From Promethearchaeati archaeon (GTDB lineage Archaea > Asgardarchaeota > Heimdallarchaeia > Heimdallarchaeales > Heimdallarchaeaceae), in assembly GCA_013166775.1 (NCBI GenBank), contig JABLTJ010000004.1:105834-169833 (forward strand): a DNA stretch of 64,000 nt, in the 5' to 3' direction. The notes under the pieces were generated by a model. It did no database searches, had not been told where the DNA came from, and saw nothing but the letters and a program-made list of their open reading frames with translations. The position numbers were made by a program, and so were the translations under genes. Shown here one piece after another: positions 26,524 through 35,146 of the stretch (within the stretch, counting starts at the first letter, position 1; the number at the start of each line of letters is the position of its first letter).

Positions 26524-27666
26524 ATGTCTTGGTTAAAAAGAAAATTATTCAAAAAGAAAATCTCAATCGCAGTAATCGGAATAGGAAATGCGGGTTGTAA
26601 GATAGGTGATGAAATTATTCATCAGCTCAAGGAGAGCAATATCAATGTAAAATCTTTAGCAATTAATTATACAGATAATTTTGAACCAAAAATAAAGCAT
26701 TTTGCTGAAAATTTCTGGTTTGGAAGCCAAGATAATCCTTCTTCTAATAGTAATCTGGAGGATGCATGGAATGAAATACAAAACAAAGAACTTAATCTAA
26801 AGAACAAGCTAGAAGACGTTGTATTTTACAAGAAAGGAGATAGAAAATCTGAAGATGATTTAGCTCTACATCTTATTGTGGGAAGTGGAGGAGGAACAGG
26901 AAGTGCAGGAACAATGATAGCTAGTAATCTAATATTAGATATAACAGGTGACGCTCCTACAATCATCTACATTGTTCCTGAGAAAGATGAAGCTTCACTA
27001 ATTCAGTATAATGCTGCAACCGCACTACATTTTCTAGGGTTCAGCGCAAAGGGTCCTCAATCTCCGATTCTTCTATTTGATAATGAGAAACTAATGAAGA
27101 TTCTCAAAGATGAGAAAATTGATGAGATTCTAAATATCTCCAACAATATTTTAGCTGAAATATTAACTACGACAATATTAGCAGCTTTACAGGAGAGTAT
27201 TCACCAAGAATATAATGCAGATTTGAATGACTTCTTCTCCTCCTTTACTAAAGAAGCAAGAGGATTAGGTGTAATTGTCTCTGTAGATAAGGAATTTGAA
27301 ACTCTAGAGAAGGCTCAAAATGTTCGATTTTCTGATATTTTTTTCAACGAGCTAGATGAAAGTTCAAGTTTATCAGCTGATGTTACTAGAGCAAAAAGAG
27401 GATATTTAACTATAAATATGCCTACCACTTATCAATCAACATTTGAGACTAGGAAGATTGTAAAACGATTTGAGAAAGGATCTATCAAAGTAGCATTAAA
27501 TTCTATTGAAGAACCAGTTCTCACAATAAGAGGAGTTCTTACAGGTATTCATCCAGATTATGTAGATAGATTCTGGGAAATTCTAGAAAAAGGCAGAGAT
27601 GGTCGAAATGAAATTATAACTAAAGAAGAGAAAATTAGACAATCCCATATAGATTTGAAACATTAA
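26524..27666 (+). CDS. FtsZ/tubulin-superfamily GTPase, divergent
   Basis: A 380-residue protein with the tubulin-superfamily hallmarks: IGIGNAGCK (18-26) in the first loop and the signature GSGGGTGSAG (120-129), followed by APTIIYIVPEKDEAS and YNAATALHFL as in FtsZ core helices, and LNDFFSSF near the T7 region. The C-terminal half is divergent. It is shorter and less conserved than a cell-division FtsZ, and the N-terminal 12 residues are strongly basic (KRKLFKKK), which could touch membrane. Non-canonical FtsZ-like families encoded next to membrane proteins have been proposed to remodel membranes; this locus fits that pattern. It forms an operon with the preceding membrane protein (2-nt gap). 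Expected to bind GTP and polymerise; the exact role is unknown. Confidence 0.82.
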   Translation: MSWLKRKLFKKKISIAVIGIGNAGCKIGDEIIHQLKESNINVKSLAINYTDNFEPKIKHFAENFWFGSQDNPSSNSNLEDAWNEIQNKELNLKNKLEDVVFYKKGDRKSEDDLALHLIVGSGGGTGSAGTMIASNLILDITGDAPTIIYIVPEKDEASLIQYNAATALHFLGFSAKGPQSPILLFDNEKLMKILKDEKIDEILNISNNILAEILTTTILAALQESIHQEYNADLNDFFSSFTKEARGLGVIVSVDKEFETLEKAQNVRFSDIFFNELDESSSLSADVTRAKRGYLTINMPTTYQSTFETRKIVKRFEKGSIKVALNSIEEPVLTIRGVLTGIHPDYVDRFWEILEKGRDGRNEIITKEEKIRQSHIDLKH

Positions 27667-27724
27667 GAATTGCTTTTCTTCTCAGTATTTTTCTGTTTTT
27701 TACAATTTTCAAAAAAGTGAAAAC

Positions 27725-27733
27725 TTATAAATA
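27725..27733 (+). promoter_or_regulatory. TATA box of the FAD/Fe-S dehydrogenase gene
   Basis: TTATAAATA is centred about 34 nt before the GTG at 27763 and 43 nt before the ATG at 27772, so the mRNA would have almost no leader. Confidence 0.6.
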
Positions 27734-27762
27734 TAGGCATTTTATCAGCCTAATTATAAACA

Positions 27763-30700
27763 GTGAGTAAAATGACAAAACCTTCTGTTAATATTGAAAG
27801 TAAACTAAAAAGTAGAATTGAGATCACTCGAGTTTTTAATTTAATTCCTTGGGTAAAGCTAAAGCGAAAATTCAAAGGAGATGTTAAGGAAGATAACATT
27901 ACAAGATACCTTTACTCAACTGATGCTAGTATATACAAAGTTAAACCTTTAGCAGTTGTACAACCAAAAGATGTGAAAGATGTTCAAAAAGTTATAAAAT
28001 TCTGTGCTGAGAATAGAATACCTCTTCACGCAAGAGGAGCAGGAAGTGGAGTAGCAGGACAAGCGCTCGGAGCAGGGATAGTTATAGATTTCACTAGATT
28101 TATGAACAAAATATACGAGATAAATCCAGAAGAGGATTATTTCATAGCTGGACCAGGTCTGAAGGGTTCAACTTTGCAAAGAAAGCTTGATGTTTACAAT
28201 AAATATATTCCACCTGATCCAAGCAGTTTTGATTATGCAACGCTAGGAGGAATGATAGCAACCAATGCTTCTGGAGCACATTCTGTTATGCATGGAGATT
28301 TCGATAAGTGGGTAGAGGAGTTAGAAGTAGTTCTTCCTAATGGTGAGATAATTACAATTAAAGAATATGAGATGGAAAGTGACGAATTTAAATCCATACT
28401 CAAAGCCGATACAGCAGAAGCAGCGATTTATAAGAAACTTATTAAAATTTGGAAAGAAAAGAAAGATTTGATTTTTGAATCTTATCCTCATCTTCCACAC
28501 AATAACACTGGATATGAATTGAGAAATACGATAAAAAATGGCAAAATCAATCTAGTAAGAATGATAGCTGGATCGGAAGGGACATTGGGTCTTATAACAA
28601 AATTAAAAATGAGAATAACAACAAAACCAACCTACAAAGTTCTGGCATTAGCTTTGTTCGATGATATTAAAAAAGCAGGAAAATCTATACAATTCATTCT
28701 TGAGCAACAGAAAGCAGCAATTGAGTTGTTAGGCAAGAAACTAATAGGCATGACAAGAGAAAGATATCCTTCAATTGATGCGAAATTGCCTAAAGAATTG
28801 GATACAATGCTGCTTATAGAGTTTGAAGGCGAAGACCTCGACGAACTCAAAACATTAGCTGCTAATACTGAAGAGATTTTGGTAAGAAAAGAAAAACTTG
28901 CTTTCAGTTATCGAGCATCAGATGATCCTAAGGAACAAGAAGAGCTTTGGGAAGCAAGAAAATCAGCAGTACCTTTGTTATATAAGATAAAAGGGGAAAG
29001 AAAAATAATTGCACTCTTTGAAGATGCAGTTGTTCCAACAGATTATTTAGGAGATTATGTGGCCGATTTACAGAAAATCTGTGACGATTTAGAAATCGAA
29101 CTACTGGCTTATGGCCATGCTGGAAAAGGATTGTTACATAATCGACCTCTCATAAATATGAAAGATGCTGAAGATATAAGAAAAATGGAGATATTAGCAG
29201 AGAAGAGCTTTGAATTAGTTCAAAGATATGGAGGAGTAGTAAGCGGAGAACATTCTGATGGAAGAGTAAGAGCTAAATTCATAAGAAGACAATATGGAGA
29301 TGAATTTTTCAATCTCCTGCACGAAGTGCGATCTACTTTTGATCCTTACAGAATTTTCAATCCAGATAACAAAATAACTGATAATGAAAATGTGTTGATG
29401 GAGGATTTTAGATATGGAGCTGATTATTCAACTATCAAACCAGATACTTTGCTAAGCTGGGAAGAAGATGAGTTCAATACAACAATCGAAACATGTTTTG
29501 GATGTGGAAAATGTGGTATTGGTACTACTCATCTAGTTATGTGTCCAGTGTATAAAGGAAAGCATGAAGAGTTTGTTCTTCCAAGAGCTAAGAATAACAT
29601 GATGAGAGGGTATCTTGAAGGAGAATATGGCTATGATGAACTAATGAATCATGAACTCTTCGAACACATAATCTATAATTGCATAGGATGCCAAAATTGT
29701 TCTTTTGAATGTCCAAGTGAAGTCGATACAGGTAAAGTAATGGTTGAAATGAAATCCCAATATATGGATTATCATAGACCAAAAATTTGGAATTTCTTTC
29801 CAAGATCTATCTATCCAAGAGAAGCATATAAGCTATTTAGAAGATCTGCACATCAAACACACCAATATATTAGAAATAAAACACTAGCAAATATTGGATT
29901 CATAGGAAAAATGGCATCGCTTTTTGCGCCTATATCAGGATGGGCAACCAGCTTTATAGGAACGAGATTTGGTATGGATTTAGCAGTTGGAATATCCTAC
30001 AAACGTAAAATGCCTAAGTTCACAAACAAGACTTTTCTCAAGTGGTGGAAAAAACATAAGAAATCAGAAGAATATCTCAAAGAAGGAAAGAGGAAAGTTG
30101 TCTATTACCACGGATGTTCTGCTAATGCTATTACTCCTGATGTTGGTATAGCAACAGTAGAATTGATGGAAAAACTAGATGTCTCTGTTGACGTTTGTGA
30201 CCAGAAATGTTGTGGCAGTCCAGCATTTTCCTATGGAGTGAAAGATGTCTATTCTAAATATGCACAATTTAACGTAGATGAACTATACAAATATGTTCAG
30301 GATGGTTATGACATAATTACAAGTTGTACAAGCTGTGCATTAGCTCTAAAAGTCGAATTCGAAGAAATGATAGATGATTCAAGGACAGAAAAAATAGCAG
30401 AACACACATACTTGACAACAGAATTTGTAAATAAATTAATGGAAGAAGGAGAGGTAGATTTAGAATTCGGAGCAATAAACGCAAATGTCGCTTATCACAC
30501 TTCTTGTCATTTGAGAGCTCAAAGAGATATTACATCTGTATCATATGAACTATTGCAAAAAATCCCTGATTTAGTTACTGAAAAAGTAGTTGATACATGC
30601 TGTGGTATATCAGGAAGCTGGGGAATGAAGAAAGAAAATTATGATGCATCAATGAAAATTGGTGAACCCATGTTTGATACAATTTCAAAAGAAAACATAG

Positions 30701-30810
30701 ATTTTGCCTTAACAGATTGTCCCACTTGTGCCATGCAAATTGAACATGGAACCAAAAAGGACGTTTCCCATCCAGTAATTCTTCTGAACAAGTCTGTTGA
30801 AAAAAAATAA
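27763..30810 (+). CDS. FAD-linked 2-hydroxyacid (D-lactate/glycolate-type) dehydrogenase fused to Fe-S CCG module
   Basis: A 1015-residue fusion. Residues 60-560 are a GlcD-like flavoprotein: the FAD-binding type-4 domain with PLHARGAGSGVAGQALG and PPDPSSFDYATLGGMIATNA, and the oxidase C-terminal domain with HAGKGLLHNRP and GGVVSGEHSDGRVR. Residues 600-690 hold two [4Fe-4S] motifs (CFGCGKCGIG...CP and CIGCQNCSFECP). Residues 770-1010 hold two CCG cysteine-rich domains (CCGSPAFSYG, CCGISGSWGMK), as in GlcF/HdrD-type subunits. It thus combines GlcD and GlcF in one chain and should oxidise a 2-hydroxyacid such as D-lactate, passing electrons through the clusters. The acceptor is not visible. The start may be GTG 27763 or ATG 27772. 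It is monocistronic. Confidence 0.9.
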   Translation: MSKMTKPSVNIESKLKSRIEITRVFNLIPWVKLKRKFKGDVKEDNITRYLYSTDASIYKVKPLAVVQPKDVKDVQKVIKFCAENRIPLHARGAGSGVAGQALGAGIVIDFTRFMNKIYEINPEEDYFIAGPGLKGSTLQRKLDVYNKYIPPDPSSFDYATLGGMIATNASGAHSVMHGDFDKWVEELEVVLPNGEIITIKEYEMESDEFKSILKADTAEAAIYKKLIKIWKEKKDLIFESYPHLPHNNTGYELRNTIKNGKINLVRMIAGSEGTLGLITKLKMRITTKPTYKVLALALFDDIKKAGKSIQFILEQQKAAIELLGKKLIGMTRERYPSIDAKLPKELDTMLLIEFEGEDLDELKTLAANTEEILVRKEKLAFSYRASDDPKEQEELWEARKSAVPLLYKIKGERKIIALFEDAVVPTDYLGDYVADLQKICDDLEIELLAYGHAGKGLLHNRPLINMKDAEDIRKMEILAEKSFELVQRYGGVVSGEHSDGRVRAKFIRRQYGDEFFNLLHEVRSTFDPYRIFNPDNKITDNENVLMEDFRYGADYSTIKPDTLLSWEEDEFNTTIETCFGCGKCGIGTTHLVMCPVYKGKHEEFVLPRAKNNMMRGYLEGEYGYDELMNHELFEHIIYNCIGCQNCSFECPSEVDTGKVMVEMKSQYMDYHRPKIWNFFPRSIYPREAYKLFRRSAHQTHQYIRNKTLANIGFIGKMASLFAPISGWATSFIGTRFGMDLAVGISYKRKMPKFTNKTFLKWWKKHKKSEEYLKEGKRKVVYYHGCSANAITPDVGIATVELMEKLDVSVDVCDQKCCGSPAFSYGVKDVYSKYAQFNVDELYKYVQDGYDIITSCTSCALALKVEFEEMIDDSRTEKIAEHTYLTTEFVNKLMEEGEVDLEFGAINANVAYHTSCHLRAQRDITSVSYELLQKIPDLVTEKVVDTCCGISGSWGMKKENYDASMKIGEPMFDTISKENIDFALTDCPTCAMQIEHGTKKDVSHPVILLNKSVEKK

Positions 30811-30901
30811 AAAAGAAAGCTAATAATTAGCTTTCCAATTTTTCATTTTTCATAAGAAGACAAATAATATAAAGTTATGATGTAACAGCTTCTTGAAAGC
30901 T

Positions 30902-31786
30902 ATGAGTTCAATGAACGACTGCCCCTACTGTGGTAGACAAATAAGAGCGTCATCAAAGTTCTGCAAATATTGTGGTCAAAGCTTGAAGATATGTCCAGAG
31001 TGTCAAGAATTAAATAACCATGATGACGCATTTTGTGCTTTATGTGGGACAGATATTTCTAAAGTAGAAGCATCAGAAACAATTAGATTAGATGAAAGAA
31101 CTGAAGAGGTGAAAGAACAAGGACAACAAAAAATTGTCATGTGGCCTCCATTATCTCCAGTAAGACAAATACAACCAAAACCACAATTTAGTGTTTTTGA
31201 AGAAGGGACACCCTATAAACCAACATCCATAAAATATCCATATAGTAGAGTACGAGCCTTAGGATTTTTAGGGGGACCATTACCTACTTCTACAGTATTC
31301 AGTGCCACAATTGAGGCATTAGGACTTGCATTAGCTTTAATTGCAGCTGGTGTAGCAATTATTGGGATAGGATTAGCTTTCTTTCAGATTCTTATTTTAC
31401 CAATCATGGCAGGAGTTCTAGGTGGAGCACTTCTACTATCAGCACCATTTTTTGGAATCTATTATGTCAGTTCAAATTGGTTATACAAAACATTTCAAAT
31501 CAAGAGGCCAGTTAAATCAATAACAATCATTTGGAATTATGCTTTGGGTACCTTGCTATTCTCTTTGGTGGGATTAATATTCGCCCCTGTTTTCATTCAA
31601 GGCAGTGCTTTATGGATTTCTCTTGCAGTTCTTGGTGGAATAATCTATCTAATGGGTCTAATAATCATACCTTTGAAAGCTTTTCTTGCTGATCTTGTAT
31701 ATGTAAAAGCAGCAATGAAACTTCGGGATGAAGGAAAGGACACTAAAGAACAAAAAGAGGATGAAAAACCAAAAACCGAAGATTAA
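30902..31786 (+). CDS. Double zinc-ribbon membrane protein
   Basis: About 294 residues. The first 60 carry two zinc-ribbon pairs, CPYCGRQI...CKYCGQS and CPECQEL...CALCGTD. A hydrophilic linker of about 60 residues with a PPLSP stretch follows, then about four membrane helices (ALGLALALIAAGVAIIGIG, PIMAGVLGGALLLSAPFFGI and two more), ending in a Lys/Glu-rich tail. This architecture is common in archaeal membrane proteins of unknown function; the ribbons may recruit other proteins. I chose the ATG at 30902 over the TTG at 30893. It is a single gene with no obvious operon partner. Confidence 0.75.
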   Translation: MSSMNDCPYCGRQIRASSKFCKYCGQSLKICPECQELNNHDDAFCALCGTDISKVEASETIRLDERTEEVKEQGQQKIVMWPPLSPVRQIQPKPQFSVFEEGTPYKPTSIKYPYSRVRALGFLGGPLPTSTVFSATIEALGLALALIAAGVAIIGIGLAFFQILILPIMAGVLGGALLLSAPFFGIYYVSSNWLYKTFQIKRPVKSITIIWNYALGTLLFSLVGLIFAPVFIQGSALWISLAVLGGIIYLMGLIIIPLKAFLADLVYVKAAMKLRDEGKDTKEQKEDEKPKTED

Positions 31787-31848
31787 TTCTAAATCTATAA
31801 CAGTCCGAAAATCATAAAAAGGTACATTTTTGATATTATTTGATTAAT

Positions 31849-32418
31849 ATGATTGAGAATGCTTCAGAAGCTGTATATAGAGTTATTAAAGATCGGAGGA
31901 GTATAAGATCTTTTATTGACAAAGAAATTCCAGACAGTCTAGTTCAACAGATATTAGAAGCAGGATGGATGGCTCCATCTGCAGGAAATAGGCAACCAGT
32001 GGAGTTTATTGTTGTAAAAGATCCTGCTATAAAACAACGTTTATCAACACAGAAATTCGTAATAGAAGCTCCAATTGTTATAATTGTTGTAGTCAATTTA
32101 GAAAGAACAACATCAAGATATGGGGAAAGAGGAGAGACGATGTATATCTATCATGACTCAGGTTCAGCGATACAAAATATTCTGCTAATGTGTAAAGCAT
32201 TAAATCTGGGATCATGTTGGATAGGAGCCTTTAATGATGAAAAAATATCAAGATTTCTAGAGCTACCAGAAAATGTTTTACCAATGGCAATAATCCCAAT
32301 AGGATATCCAAATCAAAATCCTGATCCTCCAAGAAAAATTCCATTAGAAAAAATAAGTCATAATGAAAAATATGAAGAACAGAAAATTAAGGAATATTTA
32401 ATGTCTCTAGTTGACTGA
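31849..32418 (+). CDS. Nitroreductase-family flavoprotein
   Basis: A protein of about 189 residues with the nitroreductase fold signature: RRSIRSFIDKEI near the N-terminus (FMN-phosphate-binding arginines), GWMAPSAGNRQPVEFIVV, a central helix with DSGSAIQNILL, and LGSCWIGAF. Such enzymes bind FMN as dimers and reduce small electron-accepting compounds with NAD(P)H. The true substrate cannot be read from sequence. The ATG at 31849 is preferred over the TTG at 31840. The gene is convergent with the coiled-coil regulator, 9 nt apart. Confidence 0.88.
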   Translation: MIENASEAVYRVIKDRRSIRSFIDKEIPDSLVQQILEAGWMAPSAGNRQPVEFIVVKDPAIKQRLSTQKFVIEAPIVIIVVVNLERTTSRYGERGETMYIYHDSGSAIQNILLMCKALNLGSCWIGAFNDEKISRFLELPENVLPMAIIPIGYPNQNPDPPRKIPLEKISHNEKYEEQKIKEYLMSLVD

Positions 32419-32427
32419 TCCGAATTT

Positions 32428-32976
32428 CTATTCTTTCTTCTGAATTAGTTTTACTTCTTGAGCAGATTCATCTAACTCGACTATATCATTATTCCTCAAA
32501 TCATGTAGAGCTTTGATAATTGCTGCTGGAGTGAAATTTGTTGTTTTAACTAACTCATCTCTAGTCCAAATTTCTTTATCAACACCTTGAAGCAGTAAAA
32601 GAATCTTTGTATGGGGATTAGCTGCAAATACTTTCTCAAAAAGAACAGTATAGATTGCTAGAAGTTCTTGGATTTCTAGATCCTTTGATCTTTCTTGAGT
32701 CATCTCTTCATACATTTCACGTAATCCTTTCATTTGGTTTTCTACGCTTTCAAGTTGTCTCTTATAATCAGTAGCTTCTTTTGTGAGTTTTTCAACTTCA
32801 GTGCTTTTTTCTTCCAGTTCTTTGATCTTGACTTTCAATTCTTTGTTTTCTTTCACTATATTATCAGAATAGGAAGACAATTTAGTTAGTACTGAAGGGA
32901 GTTGTTCAAATTTATCTTTAATTTGGCTATAGAGTTCTACAAAATTCTCTAGAGGAGTCTTGGTCTCTGGTTCCAT
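32428..32976 (-). CDS. Coiled-coil plus winged-helix regulator-like protein
   Basis: 182 residues. About residues 30-100 form a long charged coiled coil (KENKELKVKIKELEEKSTEVEK continues the heptads). The C-terminal 70 residues look like a winged helix: a first helix ending in KILLLLQG, a WTRDELVKTTNFTPAAIIKAL helix-turn-helix and a short wing. Archaeal proteins of this kind may act as transcription factors. A perfect 29-bp inverted repeat lies across its own start codon and the expected transcription start, consistent with autoregulation. No partner gene is in the same direction next to it. Confidence 0.7.
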   Translation of the reverse strand: MEPETKTPLENFVELYSQIKDKFEQLPSVLTKLSSYSDNIVKENKELKVKIKELEEKSTEVEKLTKEATDYKRQLESVENQMKGLREMYEEMTQERSKDLEIQELLAIYTVLFEKVFAANPHTKILLLLQGVDKEIWTRDELVKTTNFTPAAIIKALHDLRNNDIVELDESAQEVKLIQKKE

Positions 32977-33003
32977 AATGTGTTATAAAACGTAACACAT
33001 TAT
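32975..33003. promoter_or_regulatory. 29-bp palindrome, putative operator
   Basis: ATAATGTGTTA, a 7-nt spacer TAAAACG, then TAACACATTAT: two perfect 11-bp arms overlapping the ATG of the regulator gene at 32976. On the minus strand an AT-rich TTAAAATA just upstream could be its TATA box, placing the palindrome on the transcription start. This suggests a dimeric repressor site, probably autoregulatory. Confidence 0.65.
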
Positions 33004-33083
33004 TTTAACTTTACGTCACTGTTAAACAAGTAAGTATATCCAGTAGGAAAGATTATTAAATCCTAGCCCAGTTTTACACTACT

Positions 33084-33800
33084 ATGGATACTATTATTCT
33101 TTGTGGCGGTTTAGGAACGAGAATCAGAACTGTAACTCAGGACAGTTATCCTAAAGCAATGATACAAATTTCAGGAAAAACAATTCTGGAATGGGAATTA
33201 TCTTGGCTTCGGAAAAATGAAGTTAAGCATGCTATCCTCGCTGTGAGATATCTTGCAGATTATATAGAAGAACAATATGGAAGTTGCTTTGAAACTAATT
33301 TTGGTGAAATTGAAGTCAGCTATAGCAGAGAGAGGGAAAAACTTGGATCGGGAGGAGCAGTAAAACTAGCTAACTCACTAGTAACAACAAAACAAGGAAT
33401 AATTATGAATGGAGATGTAATGACTAATTTCGACTTGCATAAAATGATGCAAGGCCATCGAAAGGACAAAATTAAAGGTACAATAGCAATAGCAAAAATG
33501 AGAAGTCCATTTGGAATCGTGGAAACTGATAATTCAGGAGCTATTTTTGAATTCAAGGAAAAACCTATTTTGGATCATTGGATACATGCAGGAGTTGATA
33601 TTTTTGAGACGGATGTACTACAAGAGTTTCCAAATACAGGACAAATGGAAGAAACAATTTTTGAAAAACTTGCAAATGAAAAGCAACTTAGAGCTTATAA
33701 TATAGATCCTAAATATTATTGGAAAAGTATCGATAATCCCAAAGATTTTCAAGAAGCTGAAAAAGACTGGAAGGGCTTAGATTTAGGAAATTGGTCCTAA
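33084..33800 (+). CDS. Sugar-phosphate nucleotidyltransferase
   Basis: 238 residues with the NTP-transferase fold: N-terminal ILCGGLGTRIRTVT (GxGTR nucleotide loop), SYPKAMIQISG with the lysine, GSGGAVKLA and NGDVMTNFD with the metal-binding aspartate. It resembles heptose- or mannose-1-phosphate guanylyltransferases and short GlmU-like uridylyltransferases, making an NDP-sugar from NTP and sugar-1-phosphate for glycan or glycolipid synthesis. The specific sugar is unclear. A TATA-like ATTATTAAAT at 33053-33062 lies 25-30 nt before the ATG, implying a leaderless mRNA. The last 18 nt overlap the convergent acetyltransferase gene. Confidence 0.85.
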   Translation: MDTIILCGGLGTRIRTVTQDSYPKAMIQISGKTILEWELSWLRKNEVKHAILAVRYLADYIEEQYGSCFETNFGEIEVSYSREREKLGSGGAVKLANSLVTTKQGIIMNGDVMTNFDLHKMMQGHRKDKIKGTIAIAKMRSPFGIVETDNSGAIFEFKEKPILDHWIHAGVDIFETDVLQEFPNTGQMEETIFEKLANEKQLRAYNIDPKYYWKSIDNPKDFQEAEKDWKGLDLGNWS

Positions 33801-34592
33801 AGTTGAGGGATCCCAATCGAATCTTTTCAGAGAAAAACTTTTCTCAAAACCTATTTTTTTATATAGTCTCTCTGCACTACTTCTAGACTGAACTTGAAGA
33901 CAGAATTTTGAAGAAGTGTCTGATTTTATAATAGATTCAATATAATTTGATAAAGTGATACTTGCATATCCCTTCCTTCGAAATTTATGTTTGGTTCCTA
34001 CTCCATAAAATCCATGATAAGGTTGTTGTCTAAAGACACAAAAACAGCTTACATCTTTTCCAGAAGCTTTTCCAACATAAAATTCAATTCCATTTTCAGC
34101 TTGTTTATTTACCATTGATGAGATATATTTTCTTAAATCATTGGGATAATCGAAAGCATCGAAAAAAACATCGACCCATTTGTTAAGATTTCTAATAGTA
34201 AGTAGTTCTAGTTCCACTTCTTCACTGGTTCTAAGGTAGGGGAAACCTTCCTTATTCCAAGACATTACTGATATATCTATATGATGTGCAATCAATCTTT
34301 TTTCTCTTAATATCTTTGAATTTGTTCGAAAATATTCATCAAATGGATGTTTAATGATGAAATACTCTTTCCCGTCAGCAAAGAAAGAAAATGTATAACT
34401 CAGGAACTTATCGAAGTTTTTTTCACCTAACAGAGTCGGTGCAACATAGCTATATGTTTCTATTTTGTGATTCTTAAGAAAATATCCTAATTCATTCTTT
34501 ACTGCTATTGAATCTGGCATATAAAAGTAAAAACCATATTCGTTGAGATCTATTAGAGCTCTCTCATCTTGAGAATCATTAGAATTTGACAT
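33783..34592 (-). CDS. GNAT-family N-acetyltransferase
   Basis: 269 residues. The C-terminal half has the GNAT acetyl-CoA region: HGFYGVGTKHKFRRKGYASITLSN (strand 4 and the RxxGxA-type pyrophosphate loop, here RRKGYA) followed by LQVQSRSSAERLYKKIGFEK, the usual end of the fold. The N-terminal half is a diverged GNAT-like or unknown domain. It should transfer an acetyl group to an amine; the acceptor is unknown. It overlaps the nucleotidyltransferase gene tail to tail by 18 nt. Another acetyltransferase of similar two-part layout lies at 62942-63739. Confidence 0.82.
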   Translation of the reverse strand: MSNSNDSQDERALIDLNEYGFYFYMPDSIAVKNELGYFLKNHKIETYSYVAPTLLGEKNFDKFLSYTFSFFADGKEYFIIKHPFDEYFRTNSKILREKRLIAHHIDISVMSWNKEGFPYLRTSEEVELELLTIRNLNKWVDVFFDAFDYPNDLRKYISSMVNKQAENGIEFYVGKASGKDVSCFCVFRQQPYHGFYGVGTKHKFRRKGYASITLSNYIESIIKSDTSSKFCLQVQSRSSAERLYKKIGFEKSFSLKRFDWDPSTLGPIS

Positions 34593-34709
34593 AATTACTA
34601 TGATTATAGTTTCATGTATTAAATTAAATTTTGTCTTTGAACTACAGTAATGTTTACAACGTTAGCAAAAAACATTTAAAGATACAGAATTTCTGGAGTT
34701 TGAATCTGA

Positions 34710-35009
34710 ATGAGCTCTAAAGATAAAGGAGAACGAAAAGAATTCATAAGACAGATAATCCGTGGTGTAAGTGGAGCATTAGTTCTTATATTTCTACTAA
34801 TAATCTGGTTTACTTGGGATGGGATATATAATTGGTTTTACACAAAAGTAGCTCCGGGAGCTAATTTAAGTGAAGGTATTCGTGGTGATCCTCTTTTATT
34901 ATTCTGGCTGGTAATTCTCTTCCCATTACTCGCAGGTGGTATAGCTTTAGTAGTTAGCGGAGGATGGAAAGCTTACAGAATAGCTGTTCCTCCATCAGAA
35001 GAGGATTAA
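34710..35009 (+). CDS. Small two-helix membrane protein
   Basis: A 99-residue protein with a charged N-terminus (SKDKGERKEFIRQ), a first hydrophobic helix (GALVLIFLLIIWFTW), a loop of about 30 residues and a second helix (LLLFWLVILFPLLAGGIALVV), ending in a short acidic tail. I do not recognise the family. A TATA-like CATTTAAAGA at about 34674-34683 sits close to 30 nt before the ATG, so it has its own promoter and is probably leaderless. Confidence 0.65.
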   Translation: MSSKDKGERKEFIRQIIRGVSGALVLIFLLIIWFTWDGIYNWFYTKVAPGANLSEGIRGDPLLLFWLVILFPLLAGGIALVVSGGWKAYRIAVPPSEED

Positions 35010-35135
35010 ACGCTTTATTAAGTCATTTTTTCCCCAGTTTTTCACTTTGAACTATCACTGGATACTTTCAAAAAATTATTAATTGCATATAATTATATGT
35101 GAACGGGGTATACTGATTCAATAAGTAAAAAACTA

Positions 35136-35140
35136 GGTGG
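35136..35140 (+). promoter_or_regulatory. Ribosome binding site of the M29-like gene
   Basis: GGTGG lies 6 nt before the ATG at 35147 and supports that start. Confidence 0.5.
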
Positions 35141-35146
35141 TTTGGG

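Noticed and set aside
35086..35099. Perfect 14-bp palindrome CATATAATTATATG before the M29-like gene
   Set aside because: It consists almost only of A and T and overlaps a promoter-like region; palindromes of this kind arise easily by chance.
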